NCBI GenBank assembly: GCA_014284505.1
Contig: JAAFYY010000001.1
Location: 3,038,001-3,102,000, forward strand
Length of the DNA: 64,000 bases
Reading direction: 5' to 3'
DNA from: Streptacidiphilus sp. 4-A2
GTDB lineage: Bacteria; Actinomycetota; Actinomycetes; Streptomycetales; Streptomycetaceae
The notes under the pieces are model-generated. The model had not been told where the DNA came from. It made no database searches and saw nothing but the letters and a program-made list of their open reading frames with translations. Below, piece after piece: positions 53,227-63,789 of the stretch; the stretch's first letter is position 1, and every line of letters begins with the position of its first letter. A program made the position numbers and the translations under genes.

Positions 53227-54282
53227 TCAGGGCTTGCGCAGGCGGTGCGGGGCGGGGTGACGGTAGGGGAAGAGGTGCCGGGTCAGCGGGATGAACTGGT
53301 CGTTGCGGTAGGCCAGGTCGTAGGCGGTGAAGGTGAGTCCGGCGGCCTGGGCGACATCGGCGGTCCGGGCCCGGGACGACCAGGGGCCGGGGATCCGGGC
53401 CAGCCGGAAGCCCTCATGGTCCAGCAGATAGACGGCATAGGGCTGTGGATGCGGCCCCTGCCCTGCGGGACGCTCCCCCGGCGCAGCTGGACCGGGGAGA
53501 ACTCGCGGACCCGGACCACCTCGGCGCAGCCGCGCGGGTCCGCGTCGGCCAGCGGCACCGTGGTGATGTTCCCGGCCTCGTCGTGCACCAGCAGTTGGCT
53601 GCCGGTCCACTCCAGTGCGGGCATCTCGTTGAACTGCGGGGCCAGGCCGACCAGCAGCCCGATCGCGGTCGGGCCGGAACCGGTCGTCCGGGCAGCGCAC
53701 GTCGCGGGCTGCTGCTACAGGCGTACCCGCGCCCGGACGGCGCGGGCAGGAAGTGCTTGGCGGCCGGGCGGCCCGCCGCGCCCCGATCGGGTTCGAACGG
53801 GGGCAGCGGGGCCGACGAGGTCTTCTGGCTCTCGAACAGCAACTCCATGCTGCGGCAGGCGGCGGCGGCTCGCCGCAGGCCGACGGGCCAGAGCTGCCAC
53901 AGCCACGGCTCGGCGCGGCCACGGCCACCGCGCCGCAGAGCAGGCCCACGGCCAGGCCAGGTGCGTGGGCGGTGCCCGCCACCCCGGCCCCGGCGAGCAG
54001 CAGCAGCGTCGTCCGCGCAACTGTCCGGCGGTGCCGGCGGCGGAAGCGCAGCGGCTCCGGTATGCCCCGTTCGGGCGCCTGCCACAGCGGCAGGGCCGTG
54101 CCGAAGACCAGCAGGGCCAGTCCGGCGTCCCTGATCAGCTGCCAGTCGGGGCCGGAGCCGCCGTTGCACAGCAGCCCGATGGCGGTCAGCGTGGCGACGT
54201 ACTGGAACACCACCCGCAGTACCCGTACGGCGCCGCGGGTGCGGCGTCTCAGTTGCGCGGTGACGGCTCGGACGGCGTACAT
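53227..54282 (-). CDS. Membrane protein of unknown function, several frame breaks
   Basis: Starts MYAVRAVTAQLRRRTRGAVR with two hydrophobic hairpins (VFQYVATLTAIGLLCNGGSG, DAGLALLVFGTALPLWQAPE and LLLLAGAGVAGTAHAPGLAV). After breaks near 53900 and 53690 a soluble part follows, ALEWTGSQLLVHDEAGNITT and CAEVVRVREFSPVQL, and after one near 53465 YAVYLLDHEGFRLARIPGPW, DVAQAAGLTFTAYDLAYRND and FIPLTRHLFPYRH. This last block recalls bacterial PH-like or DUF proteins of streptomycetes. No function is assigned. Confidence 0.6.
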   Translation of the reverse strand: MYAVRAVTAQLRRRTRGAVRVLRVVFQYVATLTAIGLLCNGGSGPDWQLIRDAGLALLVFGTALPLWQAPERGIPEPLRFRRRHRRTVARTTLLLLAGAGVAGTAHAPGLAVGLLCGAVAVAAPSRGCGSSGPSACGEPPPPAAAWSCCSRARRPRRPRCPRSNPIGARRAARPPSTSCPRRPGAGTPVAAARDVRCPDDRFRPDRDRAAGRPGPAVQRDARTGVDRQPTAGARRGREHHHGAAGRRGPARLRRGGPGPRVLPGPAAPGERPAGQGPHPQPYAVYLLDHEGFRLARIPGPWSSRARTADVAQAAGLTFTAYDLAYRNDQFIPLTRHLFPYRHPAPHRLRKP

Positions 54283-54389
54283 GGGTCCCCCTGGAGTCGG
54301 ATTGCCGAGGTGAGTATGGACCAGGCAGGCTGAGGGCCGGAGTCCAGGCCCCGTTCCGCCGGCCGGGCGGGAGCGTCACTCGCGGCGCC

Positions 54390-55634
54390 TCAGGCCTGGC
54401 TCAGGGCCGGCTCGGGCTCGGGTTGCGGCCGGTGCTCGTGTCGCGGCAGCAGCAGTGGGGCCGCCAGGATGAGGACGCCGGCGACCGCGATCGCGGAGCG
54501 GGAGCCGATGACGCCGGCCAGTACGCCCCACAGCGCGGTCAGGGCCGCGGTGACCAGGCTGCTGCTGACCGTCCAGGCGGACAGGGTGCGGGCGACCCGG
54601 TGCGCCGGTGTCTGTTCGAGCCGATGGGTGGCGAGCACCGGGTTGAACAGGCCCACGCTGGTGACCAGGCCGAGTTGGACGACGAAGACCAGCACCATGC
54701 CCGGGACGCCGGGGCGGATGAAGGCCAGCCCGAGCGACCAGCAGGAGCGCAGTGCCCCGGCGACGAGCATGACCCGCTGCTGCCCGTAGCGGTCGACAGC
54801 CCGGCGGGCCAGCCGTGAGCCGATCAGGCCGCCGATGCAGGGCGCCGCGAAGACCAGCCCGTACTGCCAGGGCTTGAACCCGAGCGGGCCGAGCATCAGG
54901 ACGGAGAGCAGCGGCTCGGTCGCCATGATCATCCCGTTGACCAGCATCGTGTTCAGGAACAGCGGGCGCAGCGCGGGGTGGCCCAGGATGTACCGCCACC
55001 CGTCGAGCAGGTCACCGATCCGGAAGCGCGCCGCGTGGGTACGTTCCGGGCGGGGTTCGCTGCCGCCGATGGCGGCGATTCCGAGAGCCGAGAGCAGGTA
55101 GCTGACCGCGTCGACCACCACCGTCGTCACCGGGCCGAAGAAGCCGATGGCGGCGCCGCCGAGCGGCGGTCCGACCACGGTGGAGGTCCAGGTGGTGGAC
55201 TCGAACCGGCCGTTGGCGACCAGGAGGTCCTCCGGCGGCACGAGTGCCTTGAGGTAGGCGCCGCCGGCCGACCTGAAGGTGATCCTTGCGGCCGCGACGA
55301 CCACCGACACCACCAGGAGCTGGACAAAGCTGAGCCGGCCCAGTGCGAAGGCGACCGGGATGGTCATCATCGCCGTGAATCTGGCCAGGTCCATGGCGAT
55401 CATCACCGGCCGTTTGCGCCGGAACTCCACCCAGGGGCCGAGCGGCAGCGCCACCAGCGCACCGACCGCCGGTCCGGCCGACGCCAGTGCCGCGACCTCG
55501 GCCGGCCCGGCGTGCAGCGCCAGGATCGCGATCAGCGAGAACGCGCCGAAGCCGAACCCCGAGCCGTACGCACTGACCACATACGCCGCCCAGAGCCATC
55601 CGAAGCGCCGCCCCAGCGACCGCTGTCCCGCCAT
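54390..55634 (-). CDS. MFS transporter, MFS_3 (MefA-like) group
   Basis: 414 residues, intact. From MAGQRSLGRRFGWLWAAYVV through 12 helices: ALASAGPAVGALVALPLGPW, RRKRPVMIAMDLARFTAMMT, AGGAYLKALVPPEDLLVANG, FESTTWTSTVVGPPLGGAAI and LNTMLVNGMIMATEPLLSVL. The R-R-K-R-P-V-M and N-G-R-F-E-x-x motifs place it with macrolide-efflux-like MFS proteins. Start chosen at 55634, behind GGCAGGGGG; an upstream ATG at 55697 is also possible. Substrate unknown. Confidence 0.85.
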   Translation of the reverse strand: MAGQRSLGRRFGWLWAAYVVSAYGSGFGFGAFSLIAILALHAGPAEVAALASAGPAVGALVALPLGPWVEFRRKRPVMIAMDLARFTAMMTIPVAFALGRLSFVQLLVVSVVVAAARITFRSAGGAYLKALVPPEDLLVANGRFESTTWTSTVVGPPLGGAAIGFFGPVTTVVVDAVSYLLSALGIAAIGGSEPRPERTHAARFRIGDLLDGWRYILGHPALRPLFLNTMLVNGMIMATEPLLSVLMLGPLGFKPWQYGLVFAAPCIGGLIGSRLARRAVDRYGQQRVMLVAGALRSCWSLGLAFIRPGVPGMVLVFVVQLGLVTSVGLFNPVLATHRLEQTPAHRVARTLSAWTVSSSLVTAALTALWGVLAGVIGSRSAIAVAGVLILAAPLLLPRHEHRPQPEPEPALSQA

Positions 55635-56112
55635 GACCCCGTGCCCCCTGCCACCCGTACCGAACCGATCGAACAACCACGTATTGACCGGAGTCATCAA
55701 AGCAAGCGGGCAACCTCGGATCAAACAACCGTCGTGCCCGCACCGCACAACCAATCGTTGTCGAGTCGGCCCGCAGGCCGGAGCCTGCCTCGGGCCGTCC
55801 GGCCGGGCCGCCCTGATGCCGCATGCTTTCGACTGCCAGTCGTGGGAATCTCTCGGCCTGCGCCTTTATGTGTTGCAGGTGAATGCAAAAATCATCAGCG
55901 TTTTCGTTCGGATATTGCAGTCCACTGCTGCCGAGGTTATAGTCCTCGGCGAAGCGACCCGGCTTTCCCGTGTCCAGGGCGGTCGCGACCTGCTCCGCGT
56001 CACCCACCCCGGCCCGGCCGTCCGCCGGGCACGACTCACGGGTCCAGCCCGCCCGCCGGGCAGCCGGGCGCACGGCGGGGCCGGGCCCCCCTGCGCTCAG
56101 GAGGCACGCGAC
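55635..56112. other. Gap of about 480 bases with promoter-like AT-rich island
   Basis: No gene. Bases 55860-55950 are AT-rich compared with the surroundings and probably carry the promoter of the glycoside hydrolase gene; no operator was recognised. Confidence 0.4.
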
Positions 56113-59100
56113 ATGAACCTCAGGAGACCTACGCCCACAGCGCGACAGCACCGCCCCCGAACGCGGAGACCAGCCGCGCTGCTTCGCGCTCGCCCTGGCG
56201 ACCGCGCTGCTCGGCGGCGTCCAGGCCACCGCGGCATCCGCCGCGCCGCACCCGCCCGCCGACGCACCGCATACCCAGGCGCCGCGCACCCGGACACCGC
56301 TTACCCAGGCACCGCGTACCGGCGCACCGCGTGCCAAGGCCGACGCGTCGGCGACCACGCCGATCTGGTCCACCCAGCTCGACTTCGACAACAACGGCAC
56401 CGCCTGGTCGGAGTCGTTCTTCGCCGGGCTGGCCGGCGACGGCCTGACCACGGCCGAGCTCAATATGCCGTGGGGCACGATCGAGCCGCAGGCCGGCACC
56501 TTCACCTTCACCGAGTTCGACCAGGAGCTCGCGAATGCCGCCGCCGCCGGCATCCACCTCATCCCCATCTTCTGGCAGTCCGGCTGGGGCGGCAGCCCGG
56601 CCCCCTGGATCACGGACTTCGAGACCGGCAGCGGCGGCCAGCAGGGCGCGGCGCCCGCCTGGTGGGATCCGACCGAGCAGTCCGAGTACTTCACCTATGT
56701 CACCGACACCGTCCAGAACGCCTCCGGCCTGGCCGGGTACGGCGGCGCGATCCTGGACTACGGCTTCCTGGACGCCCAGTGGGACCTGAACGGCGCCGGG
56801 GGCGGCTGGGCGGCGGACGACCTCAGCGAGTTCCGGAACACCTACCTGCCGCAGACCTACGGCAGCATCGCCGCCTTCAACTCGGCCAACAGCACCTCGT
56901 ACAGCGCGTTCAGCCAGGTGCCCGCCGCCGCTCCCGGGCAGGCCCTGTTCGGTGTGTTCCAGGCGTTCCGGGCCTGGAGCGTCAAGCAGACCTACGGCCA
57001 ACTCACCGCTGATGTACGCGATGTGACGGCCAGTACGCCGCTCTACTACTACTTCGGCGGCGGCTTCGGCAACGCCACCTCCTATGCCAACAACCCGGAC
57101 ACCTTCTTCCAGCTGGCCAAGCAGTACGACGTCACCGTCGTCGACGACTCGGCGGGCTCCCAGGGCTCACGCTGACCTTCGCCAGCCTGGCCCGCGCCTA
57201 CGGCGTGAAGCTGGCGCAGGAGTGGACCGCCCCAGCGACAACAGCCAGCTTGCGGCGCAGGCCGTGCAGTGGATCTCCAACTATGCGATGGGGCTGCCCG
57301 AGGGCGGCGAGGACTTCTTCATCCATGACGGCACGCAGAAGGATGTCGTCGGATTCCCCATCTACACCGGCTGGTTGCCCACCCTCAAGGGTCTGTCCGG
57401 GACATATCCGCAGCAGCCGGCAGCCGTGTACGTCGACTTCTCCCAGGGCTACGGAAACACCGGCGGCGGCAGCCTGAACAACGTGCAGGACGAGATCGCC
57501 GACCTGTGGCTGAACTACCAGGCCGGTTTCACCGTGGTGACCAGCCAGGAGGTGGCCGACGGCGCGGTGAGCCTGTCCGCGTTCAAGGCGGTTCTGCCGT
57601 TGAACGGCGTGGATTCGAATCTGACGGCCTATCAATCCTCGGGCGGCACAGTGCTGACCGAGCCCGAGCAGCTCACCCAGTACAGCACGGCGTACGCGCA
57701 GCTCGACTCCCCGGGCGTGGGAGTCCTACAGACCGTGCCGGCCGTGGCCGCCGACGGCACAGGCGCCTCCATCACCCTCGCCGACATCACCTCCGGTACC
57801 GGCTACGACTACCCGATCGCCTTCAGCCCGTCCGGGCTCGGCCTCAACCCGGGCAGCTACCACCTGGTCGACGCCGCGACCGGCGCCGTGGTGCCGCAGA
57901 GCGAGCAGCCGGACGGCCTGCTGTGCGCGGCGGCGGACATCGGCCCGGCGACGCTCGCGCAGTGGACCGTGGTGGCGGGCCCCGCCCGCCGGAACCGCCT
58001 CCTCGGCCTGCCCGGTCAGCGGGACCGGCGCCGACTCGGTGACCGCCACGGCCGGCCAGACCGGCGGCGGCCTGCAGTTCCTCGGCATCGGCCAGAGCAA
58101 CTCGGGCGCCGACGGCAACCTCACCCAGATCACCCAGGCCGGTGAACCGGCCGTGCAGACCTGGACGACCGCGCAGAGCGGCTCCGGCGACGCCAATGTC
58201 TATCTGCAACTCGACCCGATGTCCGCGGTCGAGGCCGCGGCCTCGGTGACCGTGCAGGTCAACTACTGGGCCACAGCCGGGCAGGGCTTCGTGGTGCAGT
58301 ACGACACCCCGGGCAACGCCTACCAGAACGGCCCCACCGTGAGCAGCCCGGGAACCGGGACCTGGGCCACGGCCGACGTGCAACTCACCGGCGCGCAGTT
58401 CGACGAGGCCCAGAACGGCGGCGCCGACCTGCGCCTCAATGTCACCGACGCCGCCGCGGCCCTGATCGTGCGGAGCGTCACCATGTCCGTCACCAGCAGT
58501 TCGGCCCCCATCCTCAGCGCGTCACCGGCCTCGCTGTCCTTCGGCAACCAGGCCGTGGGCAGCACCAGCGCGGCGCAGACGGTGACGATCACCGACACCG
58601 GCACCGCCGCCGCGGCGATCTCCTCGCTCGGCACCGCGGCTCCGTTCGCCGAGACCGGCAACTGCCCGGCCAGCCTGGCCCCCGGCGCCTCCTGCGACGC
58701 CTCCGTCAGCTTCACCCCCGGCGCCGCCGGTACCGCCTCCGGGGCGCTGACGGTGGCAAGCAACGCCTCGGACCCGTCGCTGACGGTCGCCCTGTCCGGC
58801 ACCGGGACCAGCACCTCCTCGCCGGTGAACCTGGCACTCGGGCGGCCCGTGACCGCGTCCAGCAGCACCCCCGGCTACCCGGCGGGCAACGCGGACGACG
58901 GCAACACCTCCTCCTACTGGAGGGCGCCGACGGCACCTGGCCGACCACCCTGACCACGGACCTGGGCGCACAGGACGCGTTCGGTTCGGTCACCCTCGAC
59001 CTGCCCCGGCCACCGCCTGGTCCACCCGCACCCAGACCCTCTCGGTCCTGGGCAGCGACGACGACTCGACCTGGAGCACGCTGGCAGGCCCGGCCACCTA

Positions 59101-59662
59101 CACCTGGAACCCGGCCACCGGCAACACGGTGACCGTCGCCATGCCCTCGGGCACCGCCGACCGCTATGTCGAGCTGGACTTCACCGCCAACAGCGTCCAG
59201 AACGGCGCCCAGGTGTCCGAGTTCGAGGTGTTCGGCCAGGCCGAGCCGAACCTGGCCCTGAACCAGCCGGTCACCGCCTCCAGTTCGACGTCCGGCTACC
59301 CGGCGGGCAACGCGGACGACGGCAACACCTCCTCCTACTGGGAGGGCGCCGACGGCACCTGGCCGACCACCCTGGCCGTGAACCTCGGATCGGCGCGGAC
59401 GATCAGCACCGTCGTACTGGACCTGCCGCCCTCCGGCGCCTGGTCCACCAGGACCCAGACGCTCTCGGTCGTAGGCTCGGACGACGACTCGACCTGGACC
59501 ACCCTGGCGGGCCCGGCCACCTACACCTGGAACCCGGCCACCGGCAACACCGTCTCCATAGCGCTGCCGGCCGGCACCACCGATCAGTACGTGGGGCTCG
59601 ACTTCACCGCCAACAGCGTCCAGAACGGCGCCCAGGTGTCCGAGTTCGAGGTGTTCGGCTGA
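56113..59662 (+). CDS. Large secreted glycoside hydrolase (GH42/35-like) with two discoidin domains
   Basis: About 1180 residues if six frame breaks (near 56187, 57165, 57228, 57988, 58921 and 59010) are repaired. Sec signal (LALATALLGGVQATAASAAP), a Pro/Thr linker, then a TIM-barrel-like domain with FDNNGTAWSESFFAGLAGDG, LNMPWGTIEPQAGTFTFTEF (the W-x-x-x-E-P-x-x-G motif of GH42-like beta-galactosidases) and AILDYGFLDAQWDLNGAGGG. Next come a beta-rich region, an ASPM/HYDIN-like domain (LSFGNQAVGSTSAAQTVTIT) and two tandem F5/8C (CBM32) domains, each starting NLAL..PVTASSS and ending VSEFEVFG. It probably degrades galactose-containing plant or microbial polymers. Exact family uncertain. Confidence 0.75.
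58822..59662 (+). repeat. Tandem discoidin-coding repeat of about 420 bases
   Basis: GGCTACCCGGCGGGCAACGC recurs 421 bases apart (near 58872 and 59293), and the stretch coding PATYTWNPATGNTV near 59096 recurs near 59517. The two units are very similar in DNA, so the duplication is recent or gene-converted. Each codes one 135-140 residue F5/8C domain. Confidence 0.8.
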
Positions 59663-59691
59663 CCTGGACCCGCTCCCGCGCAGGCAGCCCC

Positions 59692-59720
59692 GGATCCCGC
59701 CCGGTCGCCGGGCGGGATCC
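59692..59720. terminator. Hairpin terminator of the glycoside hydrolase gene
   Basis: GGATCCCGCCCGG at 59692-59704 and its exact complement at 59708-59720 with a 3-base loop (TCG), 29 bases past the stop. Confidence 0.85.
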
Positions 59721-59787
59721 GCACGCCCGCACCGCTGACGGATTCCGGCTGCGGTCACCCGGGCCGTCCGGCTATCCTCCCTGATCC

Positions 59788-60585
59788 ATGACCGAGACCA
59801 GCCGGGAACGGCTCCGTGCCACCTTCACCGAAGACGCAGAGCTCTACGACCGGGCGCGTCCCGGCTATCCGCAGCAGCTGTACGACGACCTGGCGGAGCT
59901 GGTGCCGTTCGGCCCCGGCTGCCGGGTGCTGGAGCTGGGCTGCGGCACCGGCCAGGCGACCGTGCCGCTGGCGGCGACCGGCTCGCGGATCACCGCGGTC
60001 GAGCTCGGCCCGGAGATGGCGCGGGTGGCACGGCGGAATCTGGCGGCCCACCCGAACGCGGAGGTCGTGGTCGGTGCCTTCGAGGAATGGCCGCTGCCGC
60101 CCGAACCCTTCGACCTGGTGTTCGCGGCCACGTCCTTCCACTGGATCGACCCCGCGGTGCGGATCACCAGGGCCGCCGACGCGCTGCGCCGCTCGGGCCT
60201 GCTGGCGGTGGTCTCCACGCACCACATCAAGGGCGGCAGCGAGGAGTTCTTCGCCGCGAGCCAGCCCGTCTACGAACGCTTCGACCCGGCGACACCGCCC
60301 GGTCTGCGGCTGGAACCGGCGGCGGACATCGCCCCGGGCGGCGCCGAGCCGGCCGCCTCCGGCCGCTTCGGCCCGGCGCGGATCCGCCGGTACGAGTGGG
60401 ATCTGCGCTACACCACCCAGGAGTACCTGGATGTGCTGCGCACCTACTCGGGGCACCGGGCCCTGCCCGCGCCGGACCGCGAGGGGCTGCTGGCGGCCAT
60501 CGCCGGCCTCATCGACACCCACCACGGCGGCAGCATCACCAAGCGCTACCTGACCGAGCTGATGACCGCCGAACGCATCAGCTGA
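59788..60585 (+). CDS. Class I SAM-dependent methyltransferase
   Basis: 265 residues, intact. MTETSRERLRATFTEDAELY, then DRARPGYPQQLYDDLAELVP, CRVLELGCGTGQATVPLAAT (motif I), RITAVELGPEMARVARRNLA, FDLVFAATSFHWIDPAVRIT (S-F-H-W, common in this branch) and ALRRSGLLAVVSTHHIKGGS. This is the Methyltransf_11 group of small streptomycete methyltransferases with the start F-T-E-D-A-E-L-Y-D-R-A-R-P-G-Y-P. Substrate unknown. Confidence 0.88.
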   Translation: MTETSRERLRATFTEDAELYDRARPGYPQQLYDDLAELVPFGPGCRVLELGCGTGQATVPLAATGSRITAVELGPEMARVARRNLAAHPNAEVVVGAFEEWPLPPEPFDLVFAATSFHWIDPAVRITRAADALRRSGLLAVVSTHHIKGGSEEFFAASQPVYERFDPATPPGLRLEPAADIAPGGAEPAASGRFGPARIRRYEWDLRYTTQEYLDVLRTYSGHRALPAPDREGLLAAIAGLIDTHHGGSITKRYLTELMTAERIS

Positions 60586-60827
60586 ACCGTCACCGTCGCA
60601 GGCCGGCCCGGCGGCCGGCTCAGCCGCCCGCTCGCGCCGGACGCGACGTTCGTCCACGGCTCCGACCGGATCGTGGACACCTTCCCGTCCATGCCGCGCG
60701 GCGCCAACACCGGCAGGATGCCCGCGGCCGGGGACTGACCCGGCCGGGCCATCGGACGGACGAAGCGGGGCAGCTGTCAGCGTGTCGCGGGCGTCCCGCC
60801 GGAATCTGTGTGTCTGATGGTCTGCCG
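60586..60827 (+). other. Short oxidoreductase-like fragment and gap
   Basis: The plus frame ending at 60740, PDATFVHGSDRIVDTFPSMP then RGANTGRMPAAGD, resembles the end of an NADP-dependent zinc-free dehydrogenase (N-T-G-K-M-L), but no start or core exists. Otherwise empty. Confidence 0.35.
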
Positions 60828-62697
60828 ATGGACGACAGGCTGCCCCGCCCGCCGCTCCGCCGCCCGAGCGGGGCACCGTGCACGAGAGCGGGCGATGTGC
60901 GGCACGAGGACCACCCGGAGGAGCGGTTGCGGCTGGGCGCGCTACAGGCGCTCCTGGCTTCGCAGCGCCGCAGGATCGCCCGGCACACCGCAGCCGCCTG
61001 GCCGCCACGGCTGCCGGGTACCCCACCGCGCCTCCGTCCTACCGCGCGGCCAGGCCACCCGACCGGCTGTTCGTCGACGGCGGCCCGGACGGCGCGAGCT
61101 GTTCGACGCGCTGCCGCTGCCCGCCCTGCTGGTCGCCCCGCTGACCGACACGGCCGGCCGGGTGGTCGACTTCCTGCATGTGGCGCAGAACCGGGCCGCC
61201 TGGCGCTACGCCGAAGCCATCCTGCCCCGTCGGTGCTGCCGGTGTGGACCGACGAGCCGGTGCCGCTGTTCGAGCGCTTCCCGCGGATGACCGACACCGC
61301 CGTGCCGCGGATGCTCACCGACGCCTACACCAGCGGGCTGCCCCAGGGGCCGGAGGTGGTGGAGTGGTACCTGCCGCTGCCCGACGGGCAGGTGGTGCGC
61401 CTGGACAACGAGGTCACCGCCACCCGCTGCGGCCGCCACCTGCTGCTGAGCTGGGTACGCGGACAGCGCACCCACCTGGCCGAGGCGGCCCAGCGGCTGG
61501 CGCGGGTGTGCTGGGTCGAGTGGAATCTCGGCGACGGCTCCGCGTCCGGCTCGCTCAGCGCGCAGCAGGTCCTCGGCCTGCCGGACGAGCAGGCCGTGCC
61601 CGGCCTGCTCGGCTTCGCCGAAATGACCGACGCGGTCGGCCGAGAGACCCTCTACCAGGCCCTGTACGACCTGGTGCTGCGCGGCCGACGCACCGCGTGC
61701 GACCTGTTCCTGCCGGCCGCCGAGCGCTTCCTGCACCTGGTCGCCCAGCCCGTCCGGCTCCCGCAGGGGCCGGTATGGAGCCTGCCGCGGTGCTGATGGA
61801 CGTCACCCGCGGGCAGCGCGCCCAGCAGCGGGCCACCCGCGCCGAGTCGGAGGCCCGGCGGCAGCTGGCCCGGGCGCATGCCCTGGCCGAGGTCGCCGGG
61901 ACCCTGCGGGACGCCTTCGCCCCCGCGTTCCGCGGCGAGATCGGACCGCTCGGTCTGGAGGCCGCCGCGGTCTACCGGCCGGACTCGACGGCCCGGCTCG
62001 GCGGCGACTGGTTCAAGGTCCATGTGCTGCCCGGCGACCGGGTCCTGATCGCGCTCGGGGACGCGCGCGGGCACGGCCTGGACGCGGTCACCCTGATGGC
62101 CAAGCTGCGCTACGCGCTCGCCGGGCTGGCCTTCACCGGGGAGAGCGTGGACGAGCTCACGGCCTGGCTGAGCAGCGTCGCCTACGACGACGGGGAGGAG
62201 TCCACCGCGACCGCCGTCATCGCCCGGTACCACCCGGAGCGGTCGCTGCTGCGCTGGACCCGGGCCGGCCATCCGCGGCCGGTGCTGCTGCGCGACCGCG
62301 AACCGGTGCTGCTCGGCGACACGCCGGGCACCGCCGGACCCCCGCTCGGCGTCCTGCCGGACGCGAGCTACGGCCTCACCGAAACCGTCCTGGAGCCCGG
62401 CGACATCATCCTGCTGTACTCGGACGGGCTCATCGAGCGCCGCGGGTACGACCCGGACGCCGACACCGCCCGGCTGCTGGAGCAGATCCGGGAGGCCGCC
62501 GCGACCGCGTCCGCCCCGGCGCGAGGGCTCGAAGCCTTCGCCAGCTGGTCGTGGAGGCGCTCACCGGCCGGAACAGACGACGACGCCACCCTGCTGGTGC
62601 TCCGCCGGGTCACCGCGCAGGAGCACGGCGGGCGCGCAACCCCAGCTCGGAGCCGGTTTCCACCGCTGCGATCCCGGCCAGTACAGTACGCGAATGA
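60828..62697 (+). CDS. PP2C/SpoIIE-type serine phosphatase
   Basis: Start ATG 60828 ([14 protein letters not shown]). A PAS-like front part, [20 protein letters not shown] and [20 protein letters not shown], then [20 protein letters not shown], and a long middle to [20 protein letters not shown]. The phosphatase domain reads [20 protein letters not shown] (G-G-D metal site), [20 protein letters not shown] (G-D-x-x-G-H-G) and [20 protein letters not shown]. Breaks lie near 61100, 61230, 61780, 62560 and 62640. The end at 62695-62697 overlaps the nadE ATG. Such phosphatases act on anti-sigma-factor antagonists in stress signalling. Confidence 0.8.
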
Positions 62698-63533
62698 TGA
62701 ACCTACGGGAGAGATTCGCGCTGAGCTCGGCGTCAAGACGGCCATTGAACCCACGGTCGAGATCCGCAACGGTCGACTTCCTCAAGGACTACCTGCGGTC
62801 GACCCCGGCGAAGGGCTATGTGCTCGGGATCAGCGGCGGCCAGGACAGCACGCTGACCGGCAGGCTGTGCCAGCTGGCCGCCGAGGAACTGCGGGCCGAG
62901 GGGCACGAGGCCGCCTTTGTCGCGATCCGGCTGCCCTACGGCGTACAGGCCGACGAGCACGACGCGCAGATCGCGCTGGAATTCATCAAGCCCGACCGGT
63001 CGATCGAGGTGAACGTCAAGCCGAGCGCGGACGCGGTCGCCGGCGAGGCGGCGCTGGCCTGCACGAGGTGCTGGGCGGCGAGCCCCGGCTGCGGGACTTC
63101 GTGCGCGGCAACATCAAGGCCCGCGAGCGCATGGTGATCCAGTACGCGGTCGCCGGGCAGCTGGGGATGCTGGTGGTCGGCACCGACCACGCGGCCGAGG
63201 CGGTGACCGGCTTCTTCACCAAGTACGGCGACGGCGGTGTCGACATCACCCCGCTGACCGGGCTGACCAAGCGCCAGGGCGCGGCTGCTGCGCGAGCTGG
63301 GCGCGCCGTCGAGCAGCTGGGAGAAGGTGCCGACCGCCGACCTGGAGGACGACCGCCCGGCGCTGGCGGACGAGGCCGCGCTCGGCATGACCTACACCCA
63401 GATCGACAACTACCTGGAAGGCGCGGAGGTCGCGCCGGAGGTGGCGGAGAAGCTGGAGTCGGTCTACCTGGCGACCCGGCACAAGCGGGCGCTGCCGGTC
63501 ACCCCGCTCGACGGCTGGTGGCGGCAGGGCTGA
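62694..63533 (+). CDS. nadE: NH3-dependent NAD+ synthetase
   Basis: Last step of NAD synthesis: amidates nicotinate adenine dinucleotide with ATP and ammonia. ATG at 62694 overlaps the phosphatase stop. With breaks near 62714 and 62778 the N-terminus reads [26 protein letters not shown] and [20 protein letters not shown]; the pyrophosphatase loop S-G-G-Q-D-S-T is intact. Then [60 protein letters not shown] and, after breaks near 63060 and 63287, [20 protein letters not shown] and [14 protein letters not shown]. About 278 residues, normal length. Confidence 0.9.
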
Positions 63534-63579
63534 TCCCGCCGCCGCGCCGCCGGAGTCCCGGCAGGCACGCGGGCGGAGG

Positions 63580-63605
63580 CTGACGGGCGCTTTCGCGCCC
63601 GTCAG
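63580..63605. terminator. Hairpin terminator of the nadE gene
   Basis: CTGACGGGCGC at 63580-63590 and its exact complement at 63595-63605, an 11-base stem with loop TTTC, 46 bases past the nadE stop. From 63606 to 63789 the DNA is AT-rich for this window and probably carries the promoter of the next gene. Confidence 0.85.
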
Positions 63606-63789
63606 TCCGCTCCAATCATTCGTATCAAAACAATGTCAATACATGAGTACGACTATGTGATCAAACCGTGGTTGAGCAAGCGGGAAATGCGCCGTGGTGC
63701 GCTCCTTTTATTTCCGCTACCCTCAAGCCTGGAGCGTTCGCGAACTTGCGGCCGTGGCCGATGTGTTGTGCGAGGTCAAAGGCGGTTCT

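Noticed and set aside
61178..63583. An 801-codon plus-strand frame joining phosphatase and nadE text
   Set aside because: It mixes real domain pieces with out-of-frame stretches; motifs show two separate proteins whose frames are broken by single-base losses.
63694..63789. A longer P450 N-terminus starting at 63694
   Set aside because: The added 32 residues do not look like a P450 start and the GTG at 63790 fits the usual distance to the N-P-Y-P motif; the earlier frame may still be a small separate peptide.
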